A program made the translations under genes and the position numbers. DNA of 64,000 bases from Motilimonas sp. E26 (GTDB taxonomy: Bacteria; Pseudomonadota; Gammaproteobacteria; Enterobacterales; CBDFNC01), in NCBI RefSeq assembly GCF_021278025.1, contig NZ_JAIBHJ010000013.1:59465-123464 (forward strand), given 5' to 3'. Under the pieces are notes generated by a model, which saw nothing but the letters and a program-made list of their open reading frames with translations, searched no databases and was not told where the DNA came from. Below are positions 30,599 through 41,100 of this stretch, in pieces. Numbering within the stretch: the first letter of the stretch is position 1; each line of letters opens with the position of its first letter.

Positions 30599-32275
30599 AT
30601 GGAATCTCAGCGTAATTTTTTACTTATTGGTCTGCTGTTTGTCAGCTACTTAATTTTTGTCGCTTGGACAGAATTTAAGAATCCGCAACCAGAACAACCA
30701 ACCGTTGTCGCAACACAACCAGCTAACAATGTTCCTAGCAGTGCTAACATCAGCGCTGATGTGCCGATGGCGTCTGCTGATGCCAATCAAGATGTACCGG
30801 TAGAGTCAAACAGTGCATCACAAAAGCGCATCACACTAAGCAATGACACACTAAAGTTAGTGATTGATACTGTTGGGGGTGACATAGTTGAAGCAGACTT
30901 ACTGTTGTACCCAGAAGTACAAGGCGAGCCAGCCCCATTTAAACTACTTAAAAGCGAACAGGGCCATACCTATATCGCGCAAAGTGGTTTAATTGGTCAA
31001 GGTCCTGATAGCCACCCTAAAGGTCGTCCACATTACACCACCACTCAAGACAAATTTATCTTAAGTGAAGGGGCGGATAAGGTATCGGCGCAATTATATT
31101 TCACTACCGATACTGGCATTAAGTACGTAAAAGTATTTACCTTGCTAAAAGGCAAGTATGAAGTAGACATTGATTATCAGGTCATTAACAACTCAGATGC
31201 ACCTGTTAACTTGCAACTATATGGCCAGTTGAAACAAACCGTAGTGCCATCTGGCGGCAGCCTAGTGATGCCGGTTTATCGTGGCGGTGCTTACTCTGCA
31301 CCTTTAGCTGCTAGAAATGATACTCGCTACACCAAGTACCCATTTGATGACATGCAAGAAGCGAACTTAGCCGTTGAAACAAAAGGCGGTTACGTTGCTA
31401 TGCTAGAGCATTACTTTGTATCGGCATTTATTCCTAGCGAAGAGCAAACCAATGAGCTTTACACCCGTGTGTATGGCACAGATGCAGCTATTGGGTATAA
31501 AGCGCCACTGCAAACAGTAGCAGCAGGCAGTGAAGCAACCCTGAGCACGAAACTTTGGGTCGGTCCAAAACTACAAGACGAAATGGCAGAAGTGGGCACA
31601 CACCTTGACCTTACCGTGGATTACGGCTGGTTATGGTTTATCGCCCAACCGCTATTCCAATTATTGCTATTTTTCCAAAGCATTGTTGGTAACTGGGGTG
31701 TCGCTATCATTCTTGTCACCTTTGCTGTTAAAGGTGTGATGTATCCGCTAACGAAAGCGCAATACACCTCAATGGCGAAAATGCGTTTACTACAACCAAA
31801 AATTCAACAGTTACGTGACCGCTATGGTGAAGACAAGCAAAAAGTCTCACAAGGCATGATGGAGCTATACAAGAAAGAGAAAGTAAACCCACTCGGTGGC
31901 TGTTTACCTATCCTATTGCAAATGCCAATCTTTATTGCCCTGTACTGGTCATTAATGGAGTCGGTTGAATTACGTCATGCGCCATTCTTTGGCTGGATCA
32001 CTGACTTATCAGTACAAGACCCGTACTACGTGTTACCTATCCTAATGGGTATCAGCATGTTCTTTATTCAGAAGATGTCACCAACAACAGTACAAGACCC
32101 GATGCAAGCGAAGATCATGCAGTATATGCCAGTAGTATTTACCGCATTCTTCTTGTTCTTCCCTTCAGGTTTGGTGCTTTACTGGTTAGTGAGTAACTTA
32201 GTAACCTTGTTACAACAGTGGCTAATTTTCCGCGAGTTGGACAAAAAGGGGTTAGGTAAAAACGCCTCAGCGTAA
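30599..32275 (+). CDS. yidC: Membrane protein insertase YidC
   Basis: Inserts and folds inner-membrane proteins with or without SecYEG, 558 residues. It has an N-terminal anchor (RNFLLIGLLFVSYLIFVAW), a large periplasmic beta domain (about 60-340) and the five-helix Oxa1 core with YGWLWFIAQPLF, NPLGGCLPILLQMPIFIALYW and FPSGLVLYWLVSN. It is followed by a strong terminator at 32304. Confidence 0.98.
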   Translation: MESQRNFLLIGLLFVSYLIFVAWTEFKNPQPEQPTVVATQPANNVPSSANISADVPMASADANQDVPVESNSASQKRITLSNDTLKLVIDTVGGDIVEADLLLYPEVQGEPAPFKLLKSEQGHTYIAQSGLIGQGPDSHPKGRPHYTTTQDKFILSEGADKVSAQLYFTTDTGIKYVKVFTLLKGKYEVDIDYQVINNSDAPVNLQLYGQLKQTVVPSGGSLVMPVYRGGAYSAPLAARNDTRYTKYPFDDMQEANLAVETKGGYVAMLEHYFVSAFIPSEEQTNELYTRVYGTDAAIGYKAPLQTVAAGSEATLSTKLWVGPKLQDEMAEVGTHLDLTVDYGWLWFIAQPLFQLLLFFQSIVGNWGVAIILVTFAVKGVMYPLTKAQYTSMAKMRLLQPKIQQLRDRYGEDKQKVSQGMMELYKKEKVNPLGGCLPILLQMPIFIALYWSLMESVELRHAPFFGWITDLSVQDPYYVLPILMGISMFFIQKMSPTTVQDPMQAKIMQYMPVVFTAFFLFFPSGLVLYWLVSNLVTLLQQWLIFRELDKKGLGKNASA

Positions 32276-32303
32276 ACTTAGCTAATCCTTAAGCCATATT
32301 AAG

Positions 32304-32330
32304 AAGGAGCCGTTTGGCTCCTTTTTCTTT
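32304..32330 (+). terminator. Rho-independent terminator after yidC
   Basis: Stem aaggagcc / ggctcctt with loop gttt, followed by a T-rich run. It separates yidC from mnmE. Confidence 0.9.
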
Positions 32331-32398
32331 ATGAACTGCGTATAATACCGAGCAGCGTATATATAATTTGTACCTTCTAATACAACAGGCATAAGCAG

Positions 32399-33766
32399 AT
32401 GAATTCAATTGATACTATCGTCGCGCAAGCAACCCCCCTCGGCCGTGGCGGCGTCGGCATTATTCGGGTATCCGGCCCCGCTTGTGAGCAAGTGGCAGAG
32501 ATAGTATTAGGCAGGCAACCCCGAGTGCGTTATGCCGAATACCTGCCATTTAAAGATGAGCACAACAACGCTCTCGATGAGGGGATAGCCCTGCTGTTTA
32601 AGGGCCCGAATTCGTTTACCGGTGAAGATGTGCTAGAGCTACAAGGTCACGGTGGCCCAGTGGTCATGGATATGCTGATCAAGCGAATTCTGCTTATTCC
32701 AGGGGTACGAACAGCGCGTCCAGGTGAGTTTTCAGAGCGTGCTTTCATGAACGACAAACTTGATTTAGCCCAAGCAGAAGCCATTGCCGATTTAATCGAA
32801 GCCACCTCAGAGCAAGCCGCGAAAAGTGCCTTAAATTCACTGCAAGGTGAATTTTCTAACAAGATACATGAATTAGTTGAAGCCCTTATTCATCTGCGTA
32901 TTTTTGTTGAAGCAGCCATCGACTTTCCCGATGAAGAAGGGGTCGACTTTCTTTCTGACGGTAAAATTCAAGCACAGCTCTATGCTATTATCGACCAGCT
33001 AGCCTTAGTACAAAGCCAAGCCAAACAAGGCGCAATCATGCGCGAAGGCATGAAAGTAGTGATCGCTGGTCGGCCTAACGCTGGCAAATCAAGCTTGTTA
33101 AATGCCTTGGCTGGAAAAGAAGCCGCCATCGTCACCGAAATAGCCGGCACCACACGCGATGTATTACGCGAGCACATTCATATTGATGGCATGCCATTGC
33201 ACATTATCGACACCGCAGGCTTGCGCGAAAGTCCTGACGTAGTAGAACAAATCGGTATTGAGCGCGCTTGGCAAGAAATCAATAATGCTGATCGGGTATT
33301 GTTTATGCTTGATGGCACCACCACCGATGAGCTTGACCCCGCCAAAATTTGGCCTGATTTTGTTGAACGCTTACCCCAAAATATCGGTATGACGGTGATA
33401 CGCAACAAAGCAGACCTAACCGGTGAAACCTTAGCCATCACCGAAGATCACGGCCATCCCGTTTACCGCATCAGTGCGAAAACCGGTTTAGGACTCGAAT
33501 CATTACGTGAGCACCTTAAACAGATTATGGGCTATCAAGGCAACAGCGAAGGTGGCTTTATGGCACGTCGCCGTCACTTGGAAGCGCTCAACATTGCAAG
33601 TCACCATGTAGATAACGGTAAAGAGCAATTAGAAGTCTATATGGCAGGTGAACTGCTCGCGGAAGAACTAAGACTTGCCCAAGAAGCCTTAAGTGAAATC
33701 ACTGGAGAGTTTACCAGCGATGATTTATTGACTCGCATCTTCTCCAGCTTTTGTATCGGGAAGTAA
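32399..33766 (+). CDS. mnmE: tRNA modification GTPase MnmE
   Basis: With MnmG it installs the 5-carboxymethylaminomethyl group on wobble uridine of tRNAs. It is 455 residues. The N-terminal folate-binding domain is about 1-120. The GTPase domain has Walker [23 protein letters not shown] and NKAD. The C-terminal CIGK carries the catalytic cysteine. Its last 18 bases coincide with the left attachment repeat of the inserted island; the reading frame is intact, so the gene should still work. Confidence 0.97.
   Translation: MNSIDTIVAQATPLGRGGVGIIRVSGPACEQVAEIVLGRQPRVRYAEYLPFKDEHNNALDEGIALLFKGPNSFTGEDVLELQGHGGPVVMDMLIKRILLIPGVRTARPGEFSERAFMNDKLDLAQAEAIADLIEATSEQAAKSALNSLQGEFSNKIHELVEALIHLRIFVEAAIDFPDEEGVDFLSDGKIQAQLYAIIDQLALVQSQAKQGAIMREGMKVVIAGRPNAGKSSLLNALAGKEAAIVTEIAGTTRDVLREHIHIDGMPLHIIDTAGLRESPDVVEQIGIERAWQEINNADRVLFMLDGTTTDELDPAKIWPDFVERLPQNIGMTVIRNKADLTGETLAITEDHGHPVYRISAKTGLGLESLREHLKQIMGYQGNSEGGFMARRRHLEALNIASHHVDNGKEQLEVYMAGELLAEELRLAQEALSEITGEFTSDDLLTRIFSSFCIGK
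33749..33766. repeat. Left attachment repeat (attL) at the mnmE end
   Basis: ttttgtatcgggaagtaa, the last 18 bases of mnmE, matches ttctgtatcggtaaataa at 47824-47841 in 15 of 18 positions. The mnmE (trmE/thdF) 3' end is the known target of SGI1 and related islands. Everything between the two copies is the island. Confidence 0.85.
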
Positions 33767-33877
33767 AGTGGGCAAATAACGGAAAACAACTGCAAGCAAC
33801 GGTATATAACACACTGATTTTATTAGAACGTCATTTGCTGTTTGTTTCCATCTATTGCCGTTAATTACCAAATCTAG

Positions 33878-33932
33878 TCCCCAGTTGGTCCCCAATGACA
33901 TGATAAATGCCGTATTGGGGACCAATTGGGGA
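33878..33932. repeat. 19-bp inverted repeat upstream of the integrase
   Basis: tccccagttggtccccaat (33878-33896) and attggggaccaattgggga (33914-33932) are inverted copies with one mismatch, 17 bases apart, ending just before the integrase ATG. A related ttggtccccaa occurs near the right end at about 47774. They are candidate arm-type binding sites for integrase or excisionase. Confidence 0.6.
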
Positions 33933-33937
33933 CAAAC

Positions 33938-34846
33938 ATGATAATTTTCATTGAAAAACGGGCACTTAAAGAAGATGGAACGCGAACATTGCGTCTCATT
34001 TATGACTACGGTTATACCATTAAATCAAACGGATCTCGTCAGCGAAAACGTGAACACGAAGTGCTAGATCTGTTTATCTATGACAAACCCAAAACACCAG
34101 CTCAGCGAAAACACAACAAAGAGCATATGCTTCTCGCCGAAACCATTAAGAGTAAACGACTGGTTGAGTGGCAATCCCAAAAGCACGGTTTTGAGGATCG
34201 AACCAAGCGTTCAGCTAGCTTCATTGATTACTTTCAACGGCAAATTGACATCAAAGAACAAACCTCCTCAACCTCCAACCATTCGATCTGGCTTTCAGCT
34301 CGTAAGCACCTGCTGTTCTACTGCGGGAAAAATGATCTTAGTTTTGATGAGCTGGATAAAGACTGGTTAGACGGGTTTAAGTATTACCTAACCAATGAAG
34401 CGAAAACCAAAAGTGATACACCGTTATCTCGCAACACACAAAGCTCCTACTTCAATAAAGTTAGAGCTGCGATCAACGAAGCGCATCGAGAAGGTATTAT
34501 TCGCGATAACCCGCTTGCACAAGTGACCAGCATCAAAGCCAAAACGACAAAGCGGGTTTATTTAACACTGGATGAGGTCAACGCGTTAGCCCAAACGGAA
34601 TGTCGCTATCAAGTCCTCAGAAGGGCGTTTTTATTCTCATGTGCAACGGGTATGCGTTGGTGCGATATCCACCGACTTACTTGGTCAGAAATAGAGACAT
34701 TCAATAGCCACAAACGAATTATCTTCGACCAAGCCAAACTCTCTCACGGCGATGCTAAGAGCCTTCAGTATTTAGACATACAAAGTCAGCAGAATCACTT
34801 TTGGGTAGCCCCAAAGCCCCTCACGAGCGCGTATTCAAGGGATTGA
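33938..34846 (+). pseudogene. Tyrosine integrase, N-terminal part (frameshifted)
   Basis: The first part of a site-specific recombinase: arm-binding N-terminus, SAM-like core-binding domain (about residues 85-195) and the beginning of the catalytic domain with the first catalytic arginine in CATGMRWCDIHRL. The start is taken as ATG 33938 rather than an upstream TTG at 33926. Reading is lost near 34795-34815, after QQNHFW, and the frame stops at 34846. The rest of the catalytic domain continues in another frame. Either a true frameshift or a sequencing error near ttttggg/cccc runs. Confidence 0.85.
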
Positions 34847-35115
34847 AATACTCTTCTTACATAAATGTAGAACTGCTTAGATGGGCTCTGGCTGCTGGAA
34901 TAAGTAAACACGTTACATTCCATGCTGGTCGCCATACGTTTGCCGTGATCCAACTGAGCAGAGGCGCGGATATTTACTCAGTGTCTCGATTGCTCGGTCA
35001 TAGCGAACTCAAAACAACCGAGATCTACGCTGACATCATTGAACAACGTAGGATGGAAGCCATGCTCACATTCCCCGATTTTTTTGCTTCTTCTGGAAAG
35101 GATTCAGCGGCCTAA
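34801..35115 (+). pseudogene. Tyrosine integrase, C-terminal catalytic part
   Basis: The second piece of the same integrase, in a different frame. It holds the HAGRHTFAV block (His-x-x-Arg), the LLGHSELKTTEIYADI block (His and the nucleophilic Tyr) and thus the remaining catalytic residues. Joined to the first piece by a single-base correction, it gives a complete integrase of about 390 residues. Ends opposite the HTH gene in a perfect hairpin (cagcggcc / ggccgctg at 35105-35123). Confidence 0.85.
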
Positions 35116-35123
35116 GGCCGCTG
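35105..35123. terminator. Hairpin between integrase and HTH gene
   Basis: Perfect 8-bp stem cagcggcc / ggccgctg with loop taa, where taa is the integrase stop codon. No T-tract, so termination is only likely. Confidence 0.45.
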
Positions 35124-35134
35124 CTATGAAAGTA

Positions 35135-35470
35135 TTACTTGCGAGAGGTGGTGGCGACATAGTTTGCTGCCCTTTTTTCGATCTCATATTGAGATGAAAC
35201 ACGCTGCTGCTCTACCCAATCCATGATGGCTTGACGCTCAAATCGGAGGTGTTTACCAATTTTGAAAAATGGTATTTCCGCAGAGCTGGTCAACTTATAC
35301 AGCTGGTTTGTAGACAAACCGAGTAAGACAGAACATTCATCGACAGTTAGAATGTCCTTTCCAAGCAACTCCACCTTTTGTTGCTGCAAACGCTGCTCCA
35401 GAACAGCGCGCTCAACACGATCTATTTTGGCGAGAATCGATTGAAGAAGAACTTGCTCGTTGGTTGTCAT
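35135..35470 (-). CDS. Excisionase-like helix-turn-helix protein
   Basis: A 111-residue protein with a coiled-coil-like N-terminal part and an HTH_17 (excisionase/MerR-like) domain in residues 38-90: ILTVDECSVLLGLSTNQLYKLTS, then FFKIGKHLRFERQAIMDWVEQQ. A perfect AGGAGGTGAT precedes the ATG. Located beside the integrase, it may be a directionality factor or a regulator. It is tail-to-tail with the integrase. Confidence 0.82.
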   Translation of the reverse strand: MTTNEQVLLQSILAKIDRVERAVLEQRLQQQKVELLGKDILTVDECSVLLGLSTNQLYKLTSSAEIPFFKIGKHLRFERQAIMDWVEQQRVSSQYEIEKRAANYVATTSRK

Positions 35471-35528
35471 CGTATCACCTCCTCACCCATTGGAATGTCT
35501 CTGGGAAGGTGGGAAAGCTGGGAATATA

Positions 35529-37201
35529 TTATTCATCGATGCCCATCTCCTTCAATTCAGAGAGGATCTTTTCCGGCCAAAAAGCGAAAAAACGATGATC
35601 AAACTCAGTACCGTTTTTCTTATCGATAATCCGAAGTGTTCCTCTACGATCTTCATTGGTTTCAAACCACCCTTTGTGAATCAAGGGCTCGATTGACTCT
35701 TGTACTGACGCCGCAGTCGTAACTGCTTAACAAACTCTTGTTTGTGGATAAGCCACTGGACGTCATCACCATCCTGCCGCCAGTAACCAAACTTTGAAGA
35801 TATGCTCGTACAGAATTCAGAAAGCTTATTTTCCCAATACCGAATCGCTTGTTTCAAAGCACTTAACACCTCATACGTTTCCTGATTGTGCTGATGCCCT
35901 CGATGGGCTAGCCAGCGACTAAAAACGCTATATACGGAATAGAGCGACTCTTCTTCAGACCATGGCACTAACTTGTTTCTTGACGCAACAGACAACGCTA
36001 AACCAACCAGGACAAAGCGCTTCAAGACCCGATGAACCTGGCCGGAATAATTGCTTTTAGACCAATGCTGCCTCAGCGTTTCGATTTCACGCTGTAAAAC
36101 GACTCCCAGATCAGGCTTATCTGAAATAAGCGTCATTCAAGCCGTGAACAAAGTGCCAAAGTACTTTTGCGTCTGCTTTTCCAAGTGCTCAGCAAACTGA
36201 GATGGTGAAGAAAATCGGTGTAGCTCCGCAAAACAGCCGAAACGCTCTTCGGCAGGAATTTCGATTACTCGAATCAGCTGACCTGCTTTCACCTGATAAC
36301 CAGAGGACTCCATCAGCTCTGTCAGGCCAATCTCTCCATTACTCAAGGTCAACGTCCGCCAATTAGCAATATTCGCCAGGCCGCCTGTTTCCGTGGCTCG
36401 CAGCTTCCCACATCCGTTGACGATTTGATAAGCCGCAGAACTGGCTTCTTCCGCAGAGCACAACCCTAGCTCATCTAACACAAGCAACATGTCGTGATGT
36501 TCTGATGCAACCGCCTCAATACCGTTAGCGGTTGTTTTCCAAGACTTGATATAAGACTTATCAGCATAAACAGACGCCGCAACAAATGATGTGACAGACT
36601 TCCCCGACGAAGACGGCCCCATGATATGGAATGCCGCACTTTCCATCCCTACTGGTTTGAGAAGTGGTGCGGCCAACGCAACCCCAACAGAAAATATGAG
36701 CAAGGGGTTACCAACCAACAAAGAACCGACTTCACTTTGCCATTCCGCTAAGCTCCCTTCTGCCAAACAGAGTGAATCAGCCATCCCACCAGAAAAGTAG
36801 TAGGACTCATCTGACCGCCCGAAACTTTTCTCCGAAGCGACGAACACCTTGTTATGCCAACCTGTTCTTGTGACACAAAAGGCCGTTTCCGCCGCTTTGA
36901 GCTCTTCCCGCAAATATCGCTGGACCATATTCCATGCAGTTTGCTCTGGCTCCAGCCAAAAACCGGTATCGAACAATTCATCTCTTAACTGATAGTTGCT
37001 CCCTCCCATGATCTTTCTGGCTGGCACTATCATTCTGATCATCTGCTTATCCATATTGATGATTTCAATACAAGCACTGAACCCTGACTTCCGATCAGGT
37101 GAACGCGTTCTAGCGAGAACCTTGACCGAAGAGCTCAACGAACGCCAGCCTCGCTCACGGCAAAAATACTGTAGTTGATCATGGTGATGTCGAAACGTCA
37201 T
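35529..37201 (-). pseudogene. DUF927-type ATPase, broken by a stop and a frameshift
   Basis: The first open part (37201-36137, 354 residues) has a DUF927 ATPase with Walker A MGPSSSGKSV and Walker B LLVLDELG, opening after a good GGGAGGTC ribosome binding site. A TGA at 36139-36137 interrupts it in the same frame; the next codon is an ATG and the following 151 residues (36136-35681) match the C-terminal helical part of the family (VGLALSVASRNKLVPW). A frame change near 35700 then restores a C-terminus ending ELKEMGIDE at 35529. Such proteins act in mobile-element replication or maintenance. The gene is most likely inactive as a single product, although the first part could still be made. Confidence 0.75.
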
Positions 37202-37213
37202 ATGACCTCCCTA

Positions 37214-37405
37214 TCACAGACTCAGAAGCCACTTCTGCACATCTTCAAGACGAAATCTCACACTTCGAGCGCCAGGTGAGAGTGTGACAGGTGTAGGAAA
37301 GAAACCGTTTTTTACATAGCGGCGAATCGTCGCTTGCGACAATTGAGTTAGCTGACAGATTTCTTGATAACTCAATAGCTGATTTGATTGTTTTTGTTCG
37401 TCCAT
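37214..37405 (-). CDS. AlpA-family DNA-binding protein
   Basis: A 63-residue regulator of the AlpA/phage excisionase type. It has a helix-turn-helix in LSYQEICQLTQLSQATIRRYVKNGFFPTPV and the typical RSVRFRLEDVQKWL end. A GGGAG ribosome binding site precedes the ATG. It sits 12 bases upstream of the DUF927 gene on the same strand. AlpA-like proteins control excision or gene expression in integrated elements. Confidence 0.88.
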   Translation of the reverse strand: MDEQKQSNQLLSYQEICQLTQLSQATIRRYVKNGFFPTPVTLSPGARSVRFRLEDVQKWLLSL

Positions 37406-38060
37406 AATTGCTCCCGTCGATAAAAGAACTAGCAGGAGGTATTTTCTGACATTGTCAAAGGAAACACGCGCATTGCTCAGGCCCGTTTTGGGCAGATTGA
37501 GAGAAAATTAACAGATAAAAATACGATGGTATCAATCACAGGCGCACATAATAATATGGTAAAGATGTTCGACATCTAACGTTAAAATTGCCCATTCAAC
37601 AGCCTACTATCAGCCCAAGAGATCTCTACTGAGGAAATTGAATTGCGCCATAAAACGACGCTGGTGAATAAAGCACACAAGGTTTATTCCTAACTGCTGT
37701 GTGATATCGAAGTCACTTACCAGAACCAAGCTTGTCTATTTATATCACTTGCATCCCAATGGCTAAAAGCTTCCTGTACTTAGTTGCCATTATCGCCTGA
37801 TATAGCACTACAATAAGGTATTGTCACTTATAGAGCACTATGGACCACCCGATATTTTTAGCTCCGATCAAAGTAGCCAATTTACCAGCACTAAATTCAC
37901 ACAAAAGTTGCTCTACCATGGCGAACGACTCAGTATGGATGGATAAACAAAAAACTTAGAGGGACTAAATACGGAAGTCATAACTTCAAGCAAGCGTGTA
38001 TAGTTGAACAAGGGGGGAAATCACTCTTTTAGTATCGGGGGATAATACCGCGATAAAAGT

Positions 38061-38077
38061 CCTTCAATTCTTATCCC
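38061..38077. repeat. Inverted repeat arm flanking the PKD gene (left)
   Basis: ccttcaattcttatccc is the exact reverse complement of gggataagaattgaagg at 42903-42919. Similarity extends a few bases on the inner side with one gap. The two arms bracket the single large gene. Confidence 0.65.
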
Positions 38078-38114
38078 GAGTTCAGATTACTTAGTGTTTA
38101 CAGGGGAAAAAAGC

Positions 38115-38140
38115 AGCCCAGGTTAGACTGGGCTGGCTAT
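38115..38140 (-). terminator. Terminator of the PKD gene
   Basis: On the minus strand an agcccag / ctgggct stem with a six-base loop is followed by a T run (gcttttttcc). It lies just past the stop codon. Confidence 0.8.
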
Positions 38141-38148
38141 TAAGTTCA

Positions 38149-41100
38149 TCATTTGAGCTCGACGACTCCAGGGTAATAGGCATCTACTGGTGAGGAGCTT
38201 GGCAACGCCTTGGAAGTCACAGTGCCTCCAGCCAAAGGTGCTGCAAACAATAAATCCCCCGAGCTCTGTCTTAAGATGCCCAGAATGTCACCGTTGCTGT
38301 CTTCAGTGAGATAACCTACAACTTCACCCTGTCCCAAAGCTGCAAACTGCTGAACCTGGTTCAGCAAGGGGTCAAACTGCATCAGTTTGCCATTCTTGGT
38401 TCCATAGTAAAGCTTGCCGTCAGAAGCCGCCAACAGAGCGGTAGCCGGAATATCTACAAGCCCGGTAACGGCATCACTTCTGATGGGTGCTGCGCAATCA
38501 TCGGTGATTTGTTGAATCGTTCCCTCCCCACTGACACCACTTGCCGCCGTAGGTAAATACCAGTGGCTACTCGCAGAAGAATAGGTCATGGCTCTGACGG
38601 GGGCATGTGCCCCGTTGCTGATAAAGGAACCTGTATTGGCGCGCGCCTTTGTTTGCAAATCAAAGCAATAGAGATTGGCGTCTGAAATGACCCATGCCTG
38701 AGTGTCTTTTAGAGCCACTTCTGTGGTTGCCTCTGCCTGACCGGTACTGTCAAAACTGGCAATGGCAGAATAGGCCAGGGTGTCCGGATCTATGCTGTAC
38801 AGCACCTGCCGGAACGCATCGTTAGTGTCGGTTCCAAGGCCAATGAGTTGCCCTTGCAAATCTTCTTTAAGCGCAATGCCTGGACGGACTGATTGGTTAC
38901 CGGTTCCGTACTTGATCAGGGCATTGGTTGGATCGTAGCTGAACGTCGCACCCCATCCTTCAAACCCTGGCGCAAACCAAACTCCGCTGAAAATATTACC
39001 GCTGGAATGCACTACCGGCTTGCCAATCGGATAGGCGCCTTCCGCATAACCCAGACTGGTTACAGTGACGCTATCATCCAAACGATCCTTAGTGACGATG
39101 GCACCGTTGCGGGTCGCGCCGCCGTCATAGCTTAAAACAGACACATACCTGTCATTGATGTTGTCATTGGGGAAATCGGCGACACCGGGATCCCCCATGA
39201 AGAGATAACCCCGGTCTGCGCCAGCCACAATAAATGCGCTATCTGTAAAGTTAAGACCACCGACACTGCGAACCTGCGAAGGTTTTACCGTGTAGCCGCC
39301 AATCACATTCGAACCACTACTGCGCACCAAATCAGCAAAAACGGTTGCCGCATTATCTCCATTAGCAATATACAGCGCTCCTCCTGTAGTGGATGGTGCA
39401 ATTCCCGTTGCGATTGCTCCTCCCCAATTGGAAAAGCGTCTGACATCGCTTGAACTACCATTCACTGTGTTTACTTCTGTCAGCAAAGGGGCCTGTGAAC
39501 CGATTCCTTTGCAAACAGAGTAGCGGTTATTTCCAATCCAACTGAATACCCCCATGCTGTTTCTGCAGTCAGAATTGACGGTACCAAGGCCTGCACCTTC
39601 GCGGTCGCTGACATCAAAAATGGTTTTATCCTCAAAGCTATTTGCACTAAGAAAGGCGTCTCCATAGGTACTGATGTAATTGCCACTGTAGGTGTAGATA
39701 AATTCACTAATAAAACGTGAGTTGAGGTAGGAAGTGGGAACCCAAGGCTGACTTAAATCCGCTGAATTGGAAGGCATGAGTTCAAACACATTGGTCTTGG
39801 TCGCATTCACTCTACTGTAGTTGGCAATAAAGATGCGGTTTTCATCATTCCATTGCATATGGGCCAGTGGCGAGCGACCAAAAGTATCTCCCTTAGCATC
39901 GGGGGCACCAAGGTCTGCGACCCAGGCAAATTTAAGATAATCCGCACTGGCAGGATCTATGTTCAGGTAAAACACCCTCCCCGCATCCAACACACTGCCA
40001 AACTTGGCCAAACCAAACAGCGCGTTTCCGGATGGGTGTATCAACAAGCGGCTAGCAAACCCATAAACTCGATAACCATTGACGACTTCATACTCAATAT
40101 GGCGTAACACCTCCACCGCTTTGGTTACCGGATCGAAGCTCATCACGGTCGCGCCGCCGTACAAGCCCTCATTTGGCAGCATAAAGAAGAACTTGCCCCG
40201 CTCTGGGCTGAACACCAAGCCCAAATAATCGGTTGTCTGTACCCCGGGTTTGCCTTTAAGACTCATCAGCGGGTGTATTTCATTGAGGTTCTTCTCGCTG
40301 ATGGAATACAAACCACCAACCTGCTCATCCCCGCCAAGAGAACTGCTTAAAATCAACGTATGACCACTGGGGACAGGGTTGGCACCAATACCGGTACTGG
40401 GCTTATTGCTGATGGATACGGTCACTGGGCTGCTGTCGAGCTTGCCATCGTTGACAATCAATTGGGCAACATAGCTGCCGGCGACATCCAGAGTAAACTG
40501 GCTGCTAGCTTGATTGATACTGCTCAGCGAAGCCGCACTGGCTGCGGGCTTGCTGATGAGTGCCCAGCGGTAACTCAGGGAGTCGCCATTGGCATCGAAT
40601 GACGCCTGGCCACTGAGGGCGACCACACTCCCCAAATCAACCTGCCTGTCATTGCCGGCATCGGCCACCGGGGCCACATTTTTGGCGATGTCATGGATAA
40701 GTACGGTATCCGGCAGGCTATTGCCCTTACCGTCACTCACCACCAGTTGCACCACGTAATCACCCACCACATCGGTTTTAAGGGTCGGATTGGCACTGAC
40801 GGCATCAGTTAACTGGGCGGCACTGCCACTTGGTCGGGTCAGCAGAGCCCACTGATAGCTCAGGCTGTCGCCATCGGCATCGTAGGAGGTGCTGCCATCA
40901 AGCAATATACTTTGCCCCGCCTCGGCGGCCAAGTCTGAGCCTGCAGAGGCCACTGGCAAAGTGTTTTTGTCAAAGTCGCGCACTATGACGGTCGCGGGCG
41001 TACTGTCGAGTTCACCATCATTCACAACCAGCTGGACTACATAATCGCCCCCCACATCGGCCACAAAGTCAGTGGTTATGGTATCGGTGGCACTGAGCAG

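Larger units (their letters stand above)
37406..38148. other. Island non-coding stretch left of the PKD gene
   Basis: About 740 bases with no convincing gene. It holds the AlpA promoter region, one arm of an inverted repeat (38061-38077) and, at about 38105-38145, the terminator of the PKD gene. Nothing else recognised. Confidence 0.6.

Noticed and set aside
35741..35752. TGTGGATAA DnaA-box match
   Set aside because: Also single and inside the broken ATPase gene; chance occurrence is likely.
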